This document shows positions 52,044 through 60,836 of a stretch of 64,000 nt of DNA, piece after piece; position 1 is the stretch's first letter; each line of letters opens with the position of its first letter. The stretch covers positions 1 to 64,000 of the forward strand of contig NZ_CADEPL010000021.1 of NCBI RefSeq assembly GCF_902829295.1. Direction: 5' to 3'. The notes under the pieces are model-generated. The model was not told the origin of the DNA. It searched no databases and saw only the letters and a program-made list of their open reading frames with translations. Origin of the DNA: Vogesella oryzae. Lineage in GTDB: Bacteria > Pseudomonadota > Gammaproteobacteria > Burkholderiales > Chromobacteriaceae. Position numbers and translations under genes: made by a program.

Positions 52044-52090
52044 TTTTTAGTGCCGGACGATGCTGCTAGCTATCAAGAAACCAATAAAAT

Positions 52091-52119
52091 TTGACAAATC
52101 AAGCATTTAGCGAAATAAT
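52091..52119 (+). promoter_or_regulatory. sigma70 promoter of the IF-1 paralogue
   Basis: TTGACA (52091-52096) and AATAAT (52114-52119) are 17 bases apart, one of the best promoters in the window. The transcript leader would be about 150 nt long. Confidence 0.75.
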
Positions 52120-52279
52120 TGGCTTTGCCTCTTCTCAGACCCCCTTCTGCCGGTGTCTGCCTTGCCTTAACTGCTGCCATTCCATGTAGCAATTTCCGCT
52201 CAGGTTTACGAAGCAATCTGCCATGTCAGAGCAATTACTGCTGCACATGGCTGTCTACCATTTCAGGATTGGAGCTGCC

Positions 52280-52540
52280 ATGTCCAAAGAAGACATGATC
52301 GAACTGCAAGGTGTTGTCATCGAGATGCTGCCGGAGTCGCGTTTTCGCGTCCGGCTCGATAACAACGTGGAGATTCTCGCCTATGGCTCGGGCAAGATGA
52401 AACTGCACCGCATCCGCGTGCTGGTTGGCGACCGAGTCACGGTGGAAATGTCGCCCTATGATCTCACCAAGGGTCGTATCAACTTCCGCCACCCTACCGC
52501 AAAAATAGAACATGCAGCGCCAATGAGGCGCCGCCATTAA
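52280..52540 (+). CDS. infA: translation initiation factor IF-1 (probable second copy)
   Basis: An 86-residue S1/OB-fold protein: [26 protein letters not shown]-type opening, [19 protein letters not shown] and [15 protein letters not shown]-1 binds the ribosomal A site during initiation. The usual infA lies near the ribosomal protein cluster, and here no ribosomal genes are present, so this is probably an additional copy, as many Betaproteobacteria have. It has a 14-residue basic C-terminal tail. GGAG precedes the ATG, and a long leader suggests post-transcriptional control. Confidence 0.9.
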   Translation: MSKEDMIELQGVVIEMLPESRFRVRLDNNVEILAYGSGKMKLHRIRVLVGDRVTVEMSPYDLTKGRINFRHPTAKIEHAAPMRRRH

Positions 52541-52580
52541 ACGGCTACCCGCCTGCGGGTTGCCGCAAAGGAAATACCTA

Positions 52581-52760
52581 ATGAAAATCAAAGAACTGAA
52601 ACAGGGTGACCGCATCACCCAGCAAATCGACAATTCGACTATCGCGTTTGAAGTAATGTCCATCCAGCAAATCGGCCGCCGTTTCATGGTGACCTTCCGC
52701 TCGGCTTTCGGCATCGAAAGCGCCAGCTACCAGGGCGAAGCCTGCGTCACCGCAGCTTAA
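52581..52760 (+). CDS. conserved small protein, 59 aa, unknown
   Basis: A short basic/hydrophobic protein (MKIKELKQGDRITQQID to SAFGIESASYQGEACVTAA) with a probable beta-barrel-like alternation. AAGGAAA lies before the ATG. It is 40 nt downstream of infA and before a terminator, so probably cotranscribed. Function unknown; the length and Gly/Val pattern could fit a small OB- or SH3-like fold, which is a guess. Confidence 0.7.
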   Translation: MKIKELKQGDRITQQIDNSTIAFEVMSIQQIGRRFMVTFRSAFGIESASYQGEACVTAA

Positions 52761-52781
52761 GTCCGGTTGGCAAAAACACAG

Positions 52782-52804
52782 AACCCGCCTTTCGGCGGGT
52801 TTTT
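52782..52804 (+). terminator. terminator after the 59-aa gene
   Basis: AACCCGCC and GGCGGGTT around TTTC, running into TTTTGC. Confidence 0.88.
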
Positions 52805-52817
52805 GCATTTATTGCCC

Positions 52818-52833
52818 GGCCAACGTTGGCCGC
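52818..52833. repeat. palindromic repeat copy at the copA end
   Basis: GGCCAACGTTGGCC, with the right half completing a full GTTGGCCGCA; the left half is missing its first bases. It lies just before the copA stop. Confidence 0.75.
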
Positions 52834-52834
52834 A

Positions 52835-55189
52835 TCAGCGCCAGCGCCGCAGCAACAACGAGTTACTGACCACCGACACCGAGCTTGCCGCCATTGCCGC
52901 GCCGGCAATCACCGGATTGAGCATGCCGATGGCCGCCAGCGGGATGCCCAGCACGTTGTAGACGAAAGCAAAAAACAGGTTCTGCCGGATCTTGCGCATG
53001 GTGGCACGCGACAGGCGTACGGCATCGGCCAGATGCAACAGGTCGCCCTTCATCAGCGTCACATCGGCCGCCTCGATGGCAACATCGGCCCCAGCCCCCA
53101 TGGCAAAGCTGACATCCGCCACCGCCAGCGCCGGCGCATCGTTGATGCCATCGCCCACCATCGCCACGCGCAGCCCTTGCGCCTGCCATTGGCGGATTTG
53201 CGCCGCCTTGTCCTGCGGGCTCTGACTGGCGTGCACCTCGCTGATACCGGCTTCGCGCGCGATGGTCGTGGCCGTTTCCGGTTTATCGCCGGTCAGCATG
53301 GCGACTTTCACCCCTAATGCGGCCAACTGCTGCACTGCCTGTTGCGAGGTTGGCCGCAGCTGGTCGGCCAGAGCAAACAGCGCCAACGGCACGCCAGCGC
53401 GAGCCAGCGCCAGCACCGTTTTGCCTTCGGCATAGAATGGCTGCGCCACCGCAGGAACCGTACCCAGCACCCAGTCCGGGGTGCCCAGCTGCAAGCGGCC
53501 AACGCTGGGCAACACTGCACTGACACCCTTGCCGATGGTTGCCTCGAAAGCCTCCACCGCCAGCAGCGGCGCTTGCCGGCTGGTGGCAGCGGCGAGAATC
53601 GCCAGTGCCAGCGGATGCTCCGCCCCCTGCTCCAGCGATGCCGCCCATGACAGCCACTGCGCCTCCTCCCCGTCAGCCAGCGGCACAATGTCGGTCAGTT
53701 GCGGCTTGCCTACCGTCAGGGTGCCGGTCTTGTCCACTACCAGCAGATCGAGCTCGGCAGCATGCTGCAAGGCAGTTGCATTGCGGAACAGCACGCCGCG
53801 GCGGGCACCATTGCCCATGCCGACCATCACTGCGGTTGGCGTGGCCAAGCCCAGCGCACACGGGCAGGCAATCACCAGCACCGCCACCGCATGAATGAAC
53901 GCCAGCGGCCAGTCGCCCGCCAGCCAGCCGGTCAACAGCAGCGTCAGCAAGGCAATCACCAGCACCGCCGGCACAAACACCGCCGCAATCTTGTCCGCCA
54001 GCGCCTGGATCGGCGCCTTGCTGCCCTGCGCCTCGGCCACCGCACGGACGATGGCGGCCAACTGGGTATGGCCCCCCACCCCACGGGCACGCACTTTCAG
54101 CATGCCGCCGCTGTTCTGGGTGCCGGCATACACCCGGTCGCCGACGCTACGCTCTACCGGCAGGCTCTCGCCTGTCAGCAGGCTTTCATCCAGCACCGCA
54201 TTGCCGGCCTCGACCTCGCCATCCACCGCCAGCCGTTCGCCGTGACGCACGATCACCAGATCGTCCGGCTGCAGCTGGCCGATAGGCAGCTCCAGCAACT
54301 GGTCATCGCGCTCCACGCGCGCGGTCTTCGGCGACAGTGCCAGCAGGCTTTCGATGGCACCGGCCGTGCGGCGCTTGGCGCGCGCCTCCAGCAGTTTTCC
54401 CAGCAATACCAGGGTGATGATTACCGCACTGGCCTCAAAATAGACATACAGATCGTGCCGTCCGGCCACGGTCGCCCATGCCGACCACAGCCAGGCCATG
54501 CTGGTCCCCAGCGCCACCAGCACATCCATGTTGGCACTGCCGCCACGCAGCGCCAGCCAGGCACCACGATAGAAACGCCAGCCGACCAGGAACTGCACCG
54601 GCGTCGCCAGCAGCAGCTGCCATGAGCGCGGCAGCCAGCCGTGCTGCTGGCCGGCGGCCATCATCCACATCTCGCCGGCAAACGGCAGGGTCAACAGCAG
54701 CGACAGCACAAACCACAGCAGCTCGCGGCGGTAGTGCTGCTGCGCGGCCTGCTGGCGGGCGGCACTGTCGTCGCTTTGCACGCTGGCGTCGTAACCGGCG
54801 CGGCGCACCGCGGCGATGACATCGTCGAGTTGCAGGCTGCCGGCCGGAAAGCGCACCGTGGCGGTTTCGGTAGCAAAATTGACGTTGGCCGTAGCACCCG
54901 GCAGGCGGTTCAGCACTTTCTCGATGCGTTGCGCACAGGCGACGCAAGTCATGCCGCTGATGGCGACCTGCACGCTGGCGTCCGGCACCCGATAACCGGC
55001 CTTGCTGATGGCACCACGCAAGGCGGCGACGTCCTGCAGCGCGGGATCGAACTCGATACGGGCAGTCTCGCTGGCAAAGCTGACACTGGCGCTGACCCCG
55101 GGCAGACGGCCCAGCACTTTTTCGATGCGCTGCGCGCAGGCGGCGCAACTCATGCCCTCGACAGGCAGGTTGACGATTTGCTGGCTCAT
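52835..55189 (-). CDS. copA: copper-exporting P1B-type ATPase
   Basis: A 784-residue ATPase with two N-terminal heavy-metal domains, GMSCAAC and GMTCVAC, the membrane site CPC at about residue 441, DKTGTLTVG at about 486 and the soluble ATPase domains. CPC plus two CxxC domains indicates Cu(I) export. ATG 55189 was chosen because it starts MSQQIVNLPVEGMSC. The promoter contains a CsoR-like dyad. No copper regulator is encoded in the window. Confidence 0.93.
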   Translation of the reverse strand: MSQQIVNLPVEGMSCAACAQRIEKVLGRLPGVSASVSFASETARIEFDPALQDVAALRGAISKAGYRVPDASVQVAISGMTCVACAQRIEKVLNRLPGATANVNFATETATVRFPAGSLQLDDVIAAVRRAGYDASVQSDDSAARQQAAQQHYRRELLWFVLSLLLTLPFAGEMWMMAAGQQHGWLPRSWQLLLATPVQFLVGWRFYRGAWLALRGGSANMDVLVALGTSMAWLWSAWATVAGRHDLYVYFEASAVIITLVLLGKLLEARAKRRTAGAIESLLALSPKTARVERDDQLLELPIGQLQPDDLVIVRHGERLAVDGEVEAGNAVLDESLLTGESLPVERSVGDRVYAGTQNSGGMLKVRARGVGGHTQLAAIVRAVAEAQGSKAPIQALADKIAAVFVPAVLVIALLTLLLTGWLAGDWPLAFIHAVAVLVIACPCALGLATPTAVMVGMGNGARRGVLFRNATALQHAAELDLLVVDKTGTLTVGKPQLTDIVPLADGEEAQWLSWAASLEQGAEHPLALAILAAATSRQAPLLAVEAFEATIGKGVSAVLPSVGRLQLGTPDWVLGTVPAVAQPFYAEGKTVLALARAGVPLALFALADQLRPTSQQAVQQLAALGVKVAMLTGDKPETATTIAREAGISEVHASQSPQDKAAQIRQWQAQGLRVAMVGDGINDAPALAVADVSFAMGAGADVAIEAADVTLMKGDLLHLADAVRLSRATMRKIRQNLFFAFVYNVLGIPLAAIGMLNPVIAGAAMAASSVSVVSNSLLLRRWR

Positions 55190-55216
55190 GACAATTTCCG
55201 GCGTGGTGATAGTGTC

Positions 55217-55245
55217 ATCATATACCCCATAAGGGTATATAGCAA
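55217..55245 (-). promoter_or_regulatory. copA promoter with CsoR-like operator
   Basis: On the minus strand TTGCTA (55240-55245) and TATGAT (55217-55222) are 17 bases apart, and the spacer holds TACCCTTATGGGGTA, part of an 8-5-8 dyad ATATACCC-N5-GGGTATAT (55220-55240). TACCC-N5-GGGTA dyads are typical of CsoR-type copper repressors. Confidence 0.75.
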
Positions 55246-55262
55246 AGCGACGACGGTCTGCC

Positions 55263-57188
55263 TTAACTCCAGCGCACGCGCCCCTTGCCACCACGCTTGG
55301 CGCTATACATGGCCTTGTCGGCCAGGGCCACCAGCTGGTCAGCCGTCATCTGCTGCCCTACTTGCTGTATCGCCACCCCGATGCTGGCTCCAACCGCCGC
55401 CGTGGTAGCTGGCCCCAGCTGCACAGGCTGGCTGATCAGCTGCCGGAGGTGCTCGGCCAGCTGTTGCACCCGGGACTCGTCCAGTTGTGGCTGCTGCAGC
55501 AGGACTACCATTTCGTCACCACCCAGGCGGGCTATCAGCATGCCGTCCCCCGCCTGCTGCTGCAGGCGGCCTGCCACCTCGCGCAACAGCACATCGCCGG
55601 CATCATGGCCGTGCTGATCATTGACCTCCTTGAAGCCATCCAGGTCCACAAACAGCAAGGCCAGCGGCAATGCCTGCTCCGCAACACGGGCCTGCGCCAT
55701 GTGCAATTGCTCGAAGAAGGCACGGCGGTTGGGCAAACCTGTCAGCAGATCGTGGCGGGCCTCATATTCTCGTTGCTGCTCGGCCCGCTTACGCTCGGAA
55801 ATATCATGCAGAAAGGCGCTGAAGATCCGCTGGTCCTCCAGTTGCAGGGCGCGAATGCGCAGCTCTACCGGAATGGTGCCGCCCTGTTTGGTGCGCGCCG
55901 GCACTTCGACACGCTGATCCAGCACCTTGCTTTCACCGGTGCGCAGGTAATGCGCCATGCCGGCATGGTGCGCCGCTTGCAGATCCAGCGGGATCAGCAG
56001 CTCGTCCAGCGGCCGGCCGATCGCCTCCACCGCGGCCCAGCCGAAGGTTTCCTGCGCCTGGCGGTTCCAGGCAATCACCACGCCGCGCTCGTCGATGCAG
56101 ATATAGGCATCGCTGGCATGCTCCAGCACCGCACTCAGTTCCGCCTCGCGTTTGCGCAACTGCTGTTCCACACGCTGCTGCTGCACCATGGCGGCCGACA
56201 GCTGGTTATTGGCCAGCTGCAGCTGGGTGGTGCGCTCGGCGACGCGCTGCTCCAGCTCCAGTTGCAGGGTATGCAGCGCGGCCTCGGCTTCTTTGCGCTG
56301 CTGGATGTCTTTCACGATCAGGATCTGGTACCAGCGGTCATCCAGCGCTTCGTAATGCCGGGTGACGGTGATACTGACCCACCGCAAGCTGCCATCCTTG
56401 CGCAGGCAGCGCTGCTCCAGCTGGAAGCGATCAATATCGCCGCGGCGCATCGCCTGCCGCTCGTCGTGACCGATGGGCGCATCGCCCGGATAGATCAAGT
56501 CGGTGGCGCGCAACGCCAGCAGCTCGTCTTGTGGATAACCGGTGATCTGGCACAAGGCATCGTTGACGCTCAGCCACTCCCCTTCCGCCCCCAGCAACGC
56601 GATACCGGCGCCGGCACCTTCGAAAATCAGCCGCAAGCGCTGTTCCCGCGTATTCATCCGCGCCTGGGCTTCTTCGATCTGCCGCTGCGCCAGCTGCCAG
56701 CGTTCGCGCTGCTGCAGTTGCTCGGTAACGATATCCGCCAGCTCCCGCAACATGGCCAGATCGGCTGCGGCCAACGTGCGCGGCCGGGTATCGATGATGC
56801 ACAGCGTGCCCAGCGGATAACCGTGTCGTGACAAAAGCGGCACGCCAGCATAGAAGCGGATGCCCGGCGAACCGGTAACCAGCGGATTGTCGCGAAAGCG
56901 TTCGTCGGCCACGGCATCCGGCACCACCAGCGGTTCCGTCTGCAGGATGGCGTGGGCACAGAAGGCGTATTCGCGCGGCGTTTCACAAGGGTCCAGCCCG
57001 ACGCGGGACTTGAACCATTGCCGCCCTTCGTCCACCAGCGACACCACCGCCACCGGCACCTGCAACAACTGGCAGGCCAGCCGGGTGATGCGGTCGAACG
57101 CCGGCTCCGGCGGTGTATCCAGCAGCTGCAATGCCCGCAGCAGCGACAACCGTTCGCGTTCATGAGGGTGCAGGGGAGCTTGCATCAT
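55263..57188 (-). CDS. GAF-PAS-PAS-GGDEF diguanylate cyclase
   Basis: A 641-residue signalling protein: GAF domain (about 25-165), PAS with PAC (about 190-310), a coiled coil (about 310-350), second PAS (about 355-470) and a GGDEF domain (about 475-641, RHDLLTGLPNRRAFFEQL). The active-site motif reads GGDEM instead of GGDEF; the catalytic Asp/Glu are kept, so it is probably active. No RxxD inhibitory site is seen at the usual spot. No signal peptide or membrane helix. It would make cyclic di-GMP in response to small molecules or redox. ATG 57188 preferred over an upstream TTG. Confidence 0.88.
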   Translation of the reverse strand: MMQAPLHPHERERLSLLRALQLLDTPPEPAFDRITRLACQLLQVPVAVVSLVDEGRQWFKSRVGLDPCETPREYAFCAHAILQTEPLVVPDAVADERFRDNPLVTGSPGIRFYAGVPLLSRHGYPLGTLCIIDTRPRTLAAADLAMLRELADIVTEQLQQRERWQLAQRQIEEAQARMNTREQRLRLIFEGAGAGIALLGAEGEWLSVNDALCQITGYPQDELLALRATDLIYPGDAPIGHDERQAMRRGDIDRFQLEQRCLRKDGSLRWVSITVTRHYEALDDRWYQILIVKDIQQRKEAEAALHTLQLELEQRVAERTTQLQLANNQLSAAMVQQQRVEQQLRKREAELSAVLEHASDAYICIDERGVVIAWNRQAQETFGWAAVEAIGRPLDELLIPLDLQAAHHAGMAHYLRTGESKVLDQRVEVPARTKQGGTIPVELRIRALQLEDQRIFSAFLHDISERKRAEQQREYEARHDLLTGLPNRRAFFEQLHMAQARVAEQALPLALLFVDLDGFKEVNDQHGHDAGDVLLREVAGRLQQQAGDGMLIARLGGDEMVVLLQQPQLDESRVQQLAEHLRQLISQPVQLGPATTAAVGASIGVAIQQVGQQMTADQLVALADKAMYSAKRGGKGRVRWS

Positions 57189-57289
57189 GTCGTAGCCACT
57201 CCGCGCCAAGGCGCATCCGGGAAAAAATCCTGTTTCAGCTTAGAAAGCAGGTTGTCATCCTGCCGCGCATTCTGTTGCCGCAGCCCGGC

Positions 57290-58357
57290 TTACAGCCAGC
57301 GCCGCCGCCAGAAGATGAAGCCCAGCAGCAGGGCAATCAGCAGCATGCCGGCCATCACGCCGTAGTAACCATAATGCCAGTGCAGCTCCGGCATATTGTC
57401 GAAGTTCATGCCGTAGATGCCGGCGATCAGCGTCAGCGGCATGAAGATGATGGTGATCACCGTCAGCACCCGCATCTGCACGTTGAGGCGGTTGGACTGC
57501 GCCGACATGTACAAGTCCAGCATGCCGGAAATCACCTCGCGCGCGGTTTCCAGCGATTCGATCAGATGCAGGGTGTGGTCGAAGGCATCGCGCAGGTACA
57601 GCAGCGTACCGTGCTGGAAAAACGCATAGTCGCCGCGGGGCAGTACATTCAGCACCTCGCGCAGCGGCACCAGCGCGCGGCGCAGGCGCATCGCCTCCTG
57701 CTTCTGGCGCTGGATACGCGCCAGGATGAAGCGGTCGTGCCCGGACAGCACCTGCTTATCCAGCTGTTCCACACGGGTATTGAACTGGTCGATGACGCCA
57801 AAGTAGTCATCGATGATGGCATCCAGCAGACCGTAGGCCAGATAGTCCGCCCCCTGCTGGCGCAGTTGGCCGCGCCCTTGCGCCAGCCGCTCGCGCAAGG
57901 TGGCAAACACCCCCAGCGGCTGGGTCTGGAAGCTCAACACGAAGCCGTTGCCGATCACCAGATACACCTGATCATGCTGCAGGCGCTCGCTGTCATGCTG
58001 GTAGCGATACACGCGGGTAGCGATGAACAGGTAATCACCGTAATCGTCTACCTTGGGCCGCTGCCGGGTGTTGAGAATGTCCTCCAGCACCAGCGGGTGC
58101 AGCCCGAAACGCTGGCCGATCGCCTGCAGCAGCGCAGGGTCGGTCAGGCCGTACACGTTCAGCCACAGCACCGGCAATTGCGGCTGGTAGGCCAGCCCTT
58201 GTTCCAGCGTGGCAAACTCGGTTTCGCGATAGTCGCTGGCGTTGTACTCGATCAGCGAGATGCGGCTGGGCCGGGGATCGGGGTTGCCCACCGGCAATAA
58301 GGTACCCGGCGCTTCACCAAGGGTGGGAAAACGAGGTTTCAGTTGCGGATGACGCAT
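57290..58357 (-). CDS. corA: CorA-type magnesium/divalent cation channel
   Basis: A 355-residue protein: a large cytoplasmic domain, two C-terminal membrane helices and the YGMNFDNMPE loop with the diagnostic GMN. It forms a pentameric Mg2+ (or Co2+/Ni2+) channel. The start at 58357 gives an N-terminus followed by the usual acidic region; the longer frame is rejected. It lies 80 nt after ppx on the same strand. Confidence 0.92.
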   Translation of the reverse strand: MRHPQLKPRFPTLGEAPGTLLPVGNPDPRPSRISLIEYNASDYRETEFATLEQGLAYQPQLPVLWLNVYGLTDPALLQAIGQRFGLHPLVLEDILNTRQRPKVDDYGDYLFIATRVYRYQHDSERLQHDQVYLVIGNGFVLSFQTQPLGVFATLRERLAQGRGQLRQQGADYLAYGLLDAIIDDYFGVIDQFNTRVEQLDKQVLSGHDRFILARIQRQKQEAMRLRRALVPLREVLNVLPRGDYAFFQHGTLLYLRDAFDHTLHLIESLETAREVISGMLDLYMSAQSNRLNVQMRVLTVITIIFMPLTLIAGIYGMNFDNMPELHWHYGYYGVMAGMLLIALLLGFIFWRRRWL

Positions 58358-58437
58358 ACGGCTCCAGACAGACAAACGGTCGTGGCAGAGACTGCACACG
58401 ACCGGTTCCAGACAACAGCAATAACCGCCAGGCAGGC

Positions 58438-59931
58438 TTAATCGCCGCGCAGCTCCAGCGCGACGCCGATATCGCGCCACTGGCCGATTTCCTGCTTGAA
58501 GGCGGCGGTGGTCAGCGGGTTGGCCGCCAGCCAGCTCTTGCCCACGGTCAGCGCATAACCGTTCATGGTGCGGCGCAGGCCGTGGATGGCATCGACTTCC
58601 ACCGGATTGCGGCTACGGCAGAACAGCGCGGCCAACCGCAGCGCCAGCACCGCCGGCCACAGCGTCTCGTCGCTGACTTCGCGCAGCATCTTGCCCATAT
58701 CGCCACGATGCCCCAACACGATGGTCGCCAGCGCGCTCTGCTCGCGGCGCGAGAAACCGGGCATGTCGGCATTGTTGAGGATGTAGGCGGAATGCTTGTG
58801 GTAGGCGGTATGCGCGATCGACAGGCCGATCTCGTGCACCCGCGCCGCCCAGACCACGCGCTTGAGCATGTCCTCGTCCAGCGGTTCACCGGCCACCATG
58901 CGGTACAGCCGCTCGGCCAGCTGCGTCACCCGTTCCGCCTGCGCAGTGTCGACGTGATAGCGTCGCTTGAACTGGGTGATGGTGGAATCACGCATGTCCT
59001 TCTCCCGCTGGCGACCAAGCAGGTCATACAGCACGCCGTCGCGCAGCGCGCCATCGGTCACGATCATGCGTTCCACCGCCAGCGCCTCGAACACCGCGAT
59101 CATGATCGCCAGCCCGCCCGGCAGCACCGGCGCACGGTCGGACTTCAGGCCGTTGATGGCGATATTGCGGATATCGCCGCAACGCAGCAGCGCCTCGCGC
59201 AGCCGCTTCATGCCGGCCAGGGTGATCTCGCCGCCGAACCAGTCGTTGATCTCCATGATGTCGCGCAGCGAGCGCGCGGTACCGGAGGTGCCCACCGCCA
59301 GCTGCCATTCGCTGACCGGATACTGGTGGGCAATACGCTGGATCTCGTTGCGTGCGGCCAGCTCGGCATCGCGGAACGCGCTCTTGGTGATCTTGCCATC
59401 CGTAAAGAAGCGCTTGCTGAAGGTCACGCAGCCCAGCGGCAGGCTCTCGGTAACATGGGCCTTGTACTGGCTGCCGATGATGAATTCGGTAGAACCGCCG
59501 CCGATATCGACCACCAGCCGGCGCTCCTTGGTGGCCGGCAGGGTATGGGCCGCACCAAGATAGATCAGGCGCGCTTCTTCGCGGCCGGCGATGATCTCGA
59601 TCGGGAAGCCCAGCAGCCGCTCGGCTTCCACAATGAAGGCCGGGGCGTTTTTGGCTACCCGCAGGGTGTTGGTGCCCACCACGCGCACCTGCTTCGGGTC
59701 CAGCCCGCGCAGCCGCTCGCCAAAACGCGCCATACAACCCAGGGCGCGGGCCAGCGTTTCTTCGTCCAGGCTCTTGTCTTCTTGCAGACCGCCACCCAGG
59801 CGCACGGTTTCTTTGAGGGAATCGAGGGTATACAGCTGGTCATCTACCACACGGGAAATCTGCAGCCGGAAGCTGTTGGACCCCATGTCCACGGTAGCCA
59901 GCACGTCAAACGGGGGCGTGACGGTACTCAA
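58438..59931 (-). CDS. ppx: exopolyphosphatase
   Basis: A 497-residue Ppx/GppA protein: phosphate-loop motifs VDMGSNSFRL and VDIGGGSTEF, GTSGTARS and a C-terminal HD-like domain (VHEIGLSIAHTAYHKHS). It degrades polyphosphate from the ends. The start appears to be TTG at 59931 with AAGGGGTGAG about five bases before; there is no ATG before the first catalytic motif. It sits next to phoU, which fits phosphate metabolism. Confidence 0.92.
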   Translation of the reverse strand: MSTVTPPFDVLATVDMGSNSFRLQISRVVDDQLYTLDSLKETVRLGGGLQEDKSLDEETLARALGCMARFGERLRGLDPKQVRVVGTNTLRVAKNAPAFIVEAERLLGFPIEIIAGREEARLIYLGAAHTLPATKERRLVVDIGGGSTEFIIGSQYKAHVTESLPLGCVTFSKRFFTDGKITKSAFRDAELAARNEIQRIAHQYPVSEWQLAVGTSGTARSLRDIMEINDWFGGEITLAGMKRLREALLRCGDIRNIAINGLKSDRAPVLPGGLAIMIAVFEALAVERMIVTDGALRDGVLYDLLGRQREKDMRDSTITQFKRRYHVDTAQAERVTQLAERLYRMVAGEPLDEDMLKRVVWAARVHEIGLSIAHTAYHKHSAYILNNADMPGFSRREQSALATIVLGHRGDMGKMLREVSDETLWPAVLALRLAALFCRSRNPVEVDAIHGLRRTMNGYALTVGKSWLAANPLTTAAFKQEIGQWRDIGVALELRGD

Positions 59932-59968
59932 ATGCTCACCCCTTGTCGGAGAATTGGTTGAATAAAAA

Positions 59969-59996
59969 AACGGCGGTAACCGATGTTACCGCCGTT
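59969..59996 (-). terminator. terminator of phoU
   Basis: AACGGCGGTAAC and GTTACCGCCGTT, 12 perfect pairs, loop CGAT; on the minus strand followed by TTTTTATT. It separates phoU from ppx. Confidence 0.92.
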
Positions 59997-60014
59997 CGCT
60001 AGGCTGATGCACGC

Positions 60015-60728
60015 TTATTGGGCGGCGTCGCCCAGCGATTCGCGTTTCTTTTCTTCCAGCGAGGTGTGGCGGATGTCCTTGCCCTTCACCAGATACACCA
60101 CGTATTCCGAGATGTTCTTGGCGTGGTCGCCAATGCGCTCGATGGCCTTGCACAGGAACAGGGTATCTATGGAGGTGCTGATGGTGCGCGGATCTTCCAT
60201 CATGAAAGTAATCTGGGCACGCATTTCGGACGCGTAGTCCTGGTCCAGCAGCAAGTCTTGCTCGGCCAGCTCGACCGCGGCGGTCGGGTCCAGACGGGCA
60301 AAGGCATCCAGCGCACGGTGCAGCATGGCGATGGCGGTTTCCGCCAGCTTGGAGACTTCACGGAAACGCGGCGCCGGCAGGCGGGAGCCCTGGCACAGGT
60401 CGCGGCCAACGCGGGCAATCTTCTGTGCCTCGTCGCCGATACGCTCCAGATCGGTAATGGTCTTGATCACGGCCACCACCATGCGCAGGTCGCTGGCCGC
60501 CGGCTGGCGGCGCACGATGATGTGCTGGCAGTCGTCATCGATCTGCACTTCCAGCGCATTGACCTTGGTATCGTCGGCAATCACCCGTTCCAGGCGGACC
60601 ACATCGCCGTCTTGCAGGGCATCCATGGCGGCACGGATCTGCTGTTCAACCAGGCCGCCCATCTGCAGCACGCGGGTGCGGATGGTTTCGAGCTCCAGGT
60701 CATACTGTTTGGAAAGATGTTCGGGCAT
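60015..60728 (-). CDS. phoU: phosphate-signalling regulator PhoU
   Basis: A 237-residue protein of two similar three-helix bundles, each with a metal-binding ExxxD-like motif (ITDLERIGDEAQKIAR and AIERIGDHAKNISEY). PhoU represses the PhoR/PhoB response together with the Pst transporter. The pst genes are not in the window. It starts MPEHLSKQYDLELETIRTRV, the normal opening. Confidence 0.95.
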   Translation of the reverse strand: MPEHLSKQYDLELETIRTRVLQMGGLVEQQIRAAMDALQDGDVVRLERVIADDTKVNALEVQIDDDCQHIIVRRQPAASDLRMVVAVIKTITDLERIGDEAQKIARVGRDLCQGSRLPAPRFREVSKLAETAIAMLHRALDAFARLDPTAAVELAEQDLLLDQDYASEMRAQITFMMEDPRTISTSIDTLFLCKAIERIGDHAKNISEYVVYLVKGKDIRHTSLEEKKRESLGDAAQ

Positions 60729-60836
60729 GTCAGACCTCGGTCAGAATTTCGACGTAACGACGTAGCGTAACTCAGCTTTGTGACAACTTGGTTGCAAACC
60801 ATGCAAAAATCGGGCCGCCCGCCGGCGGCCAACCGT

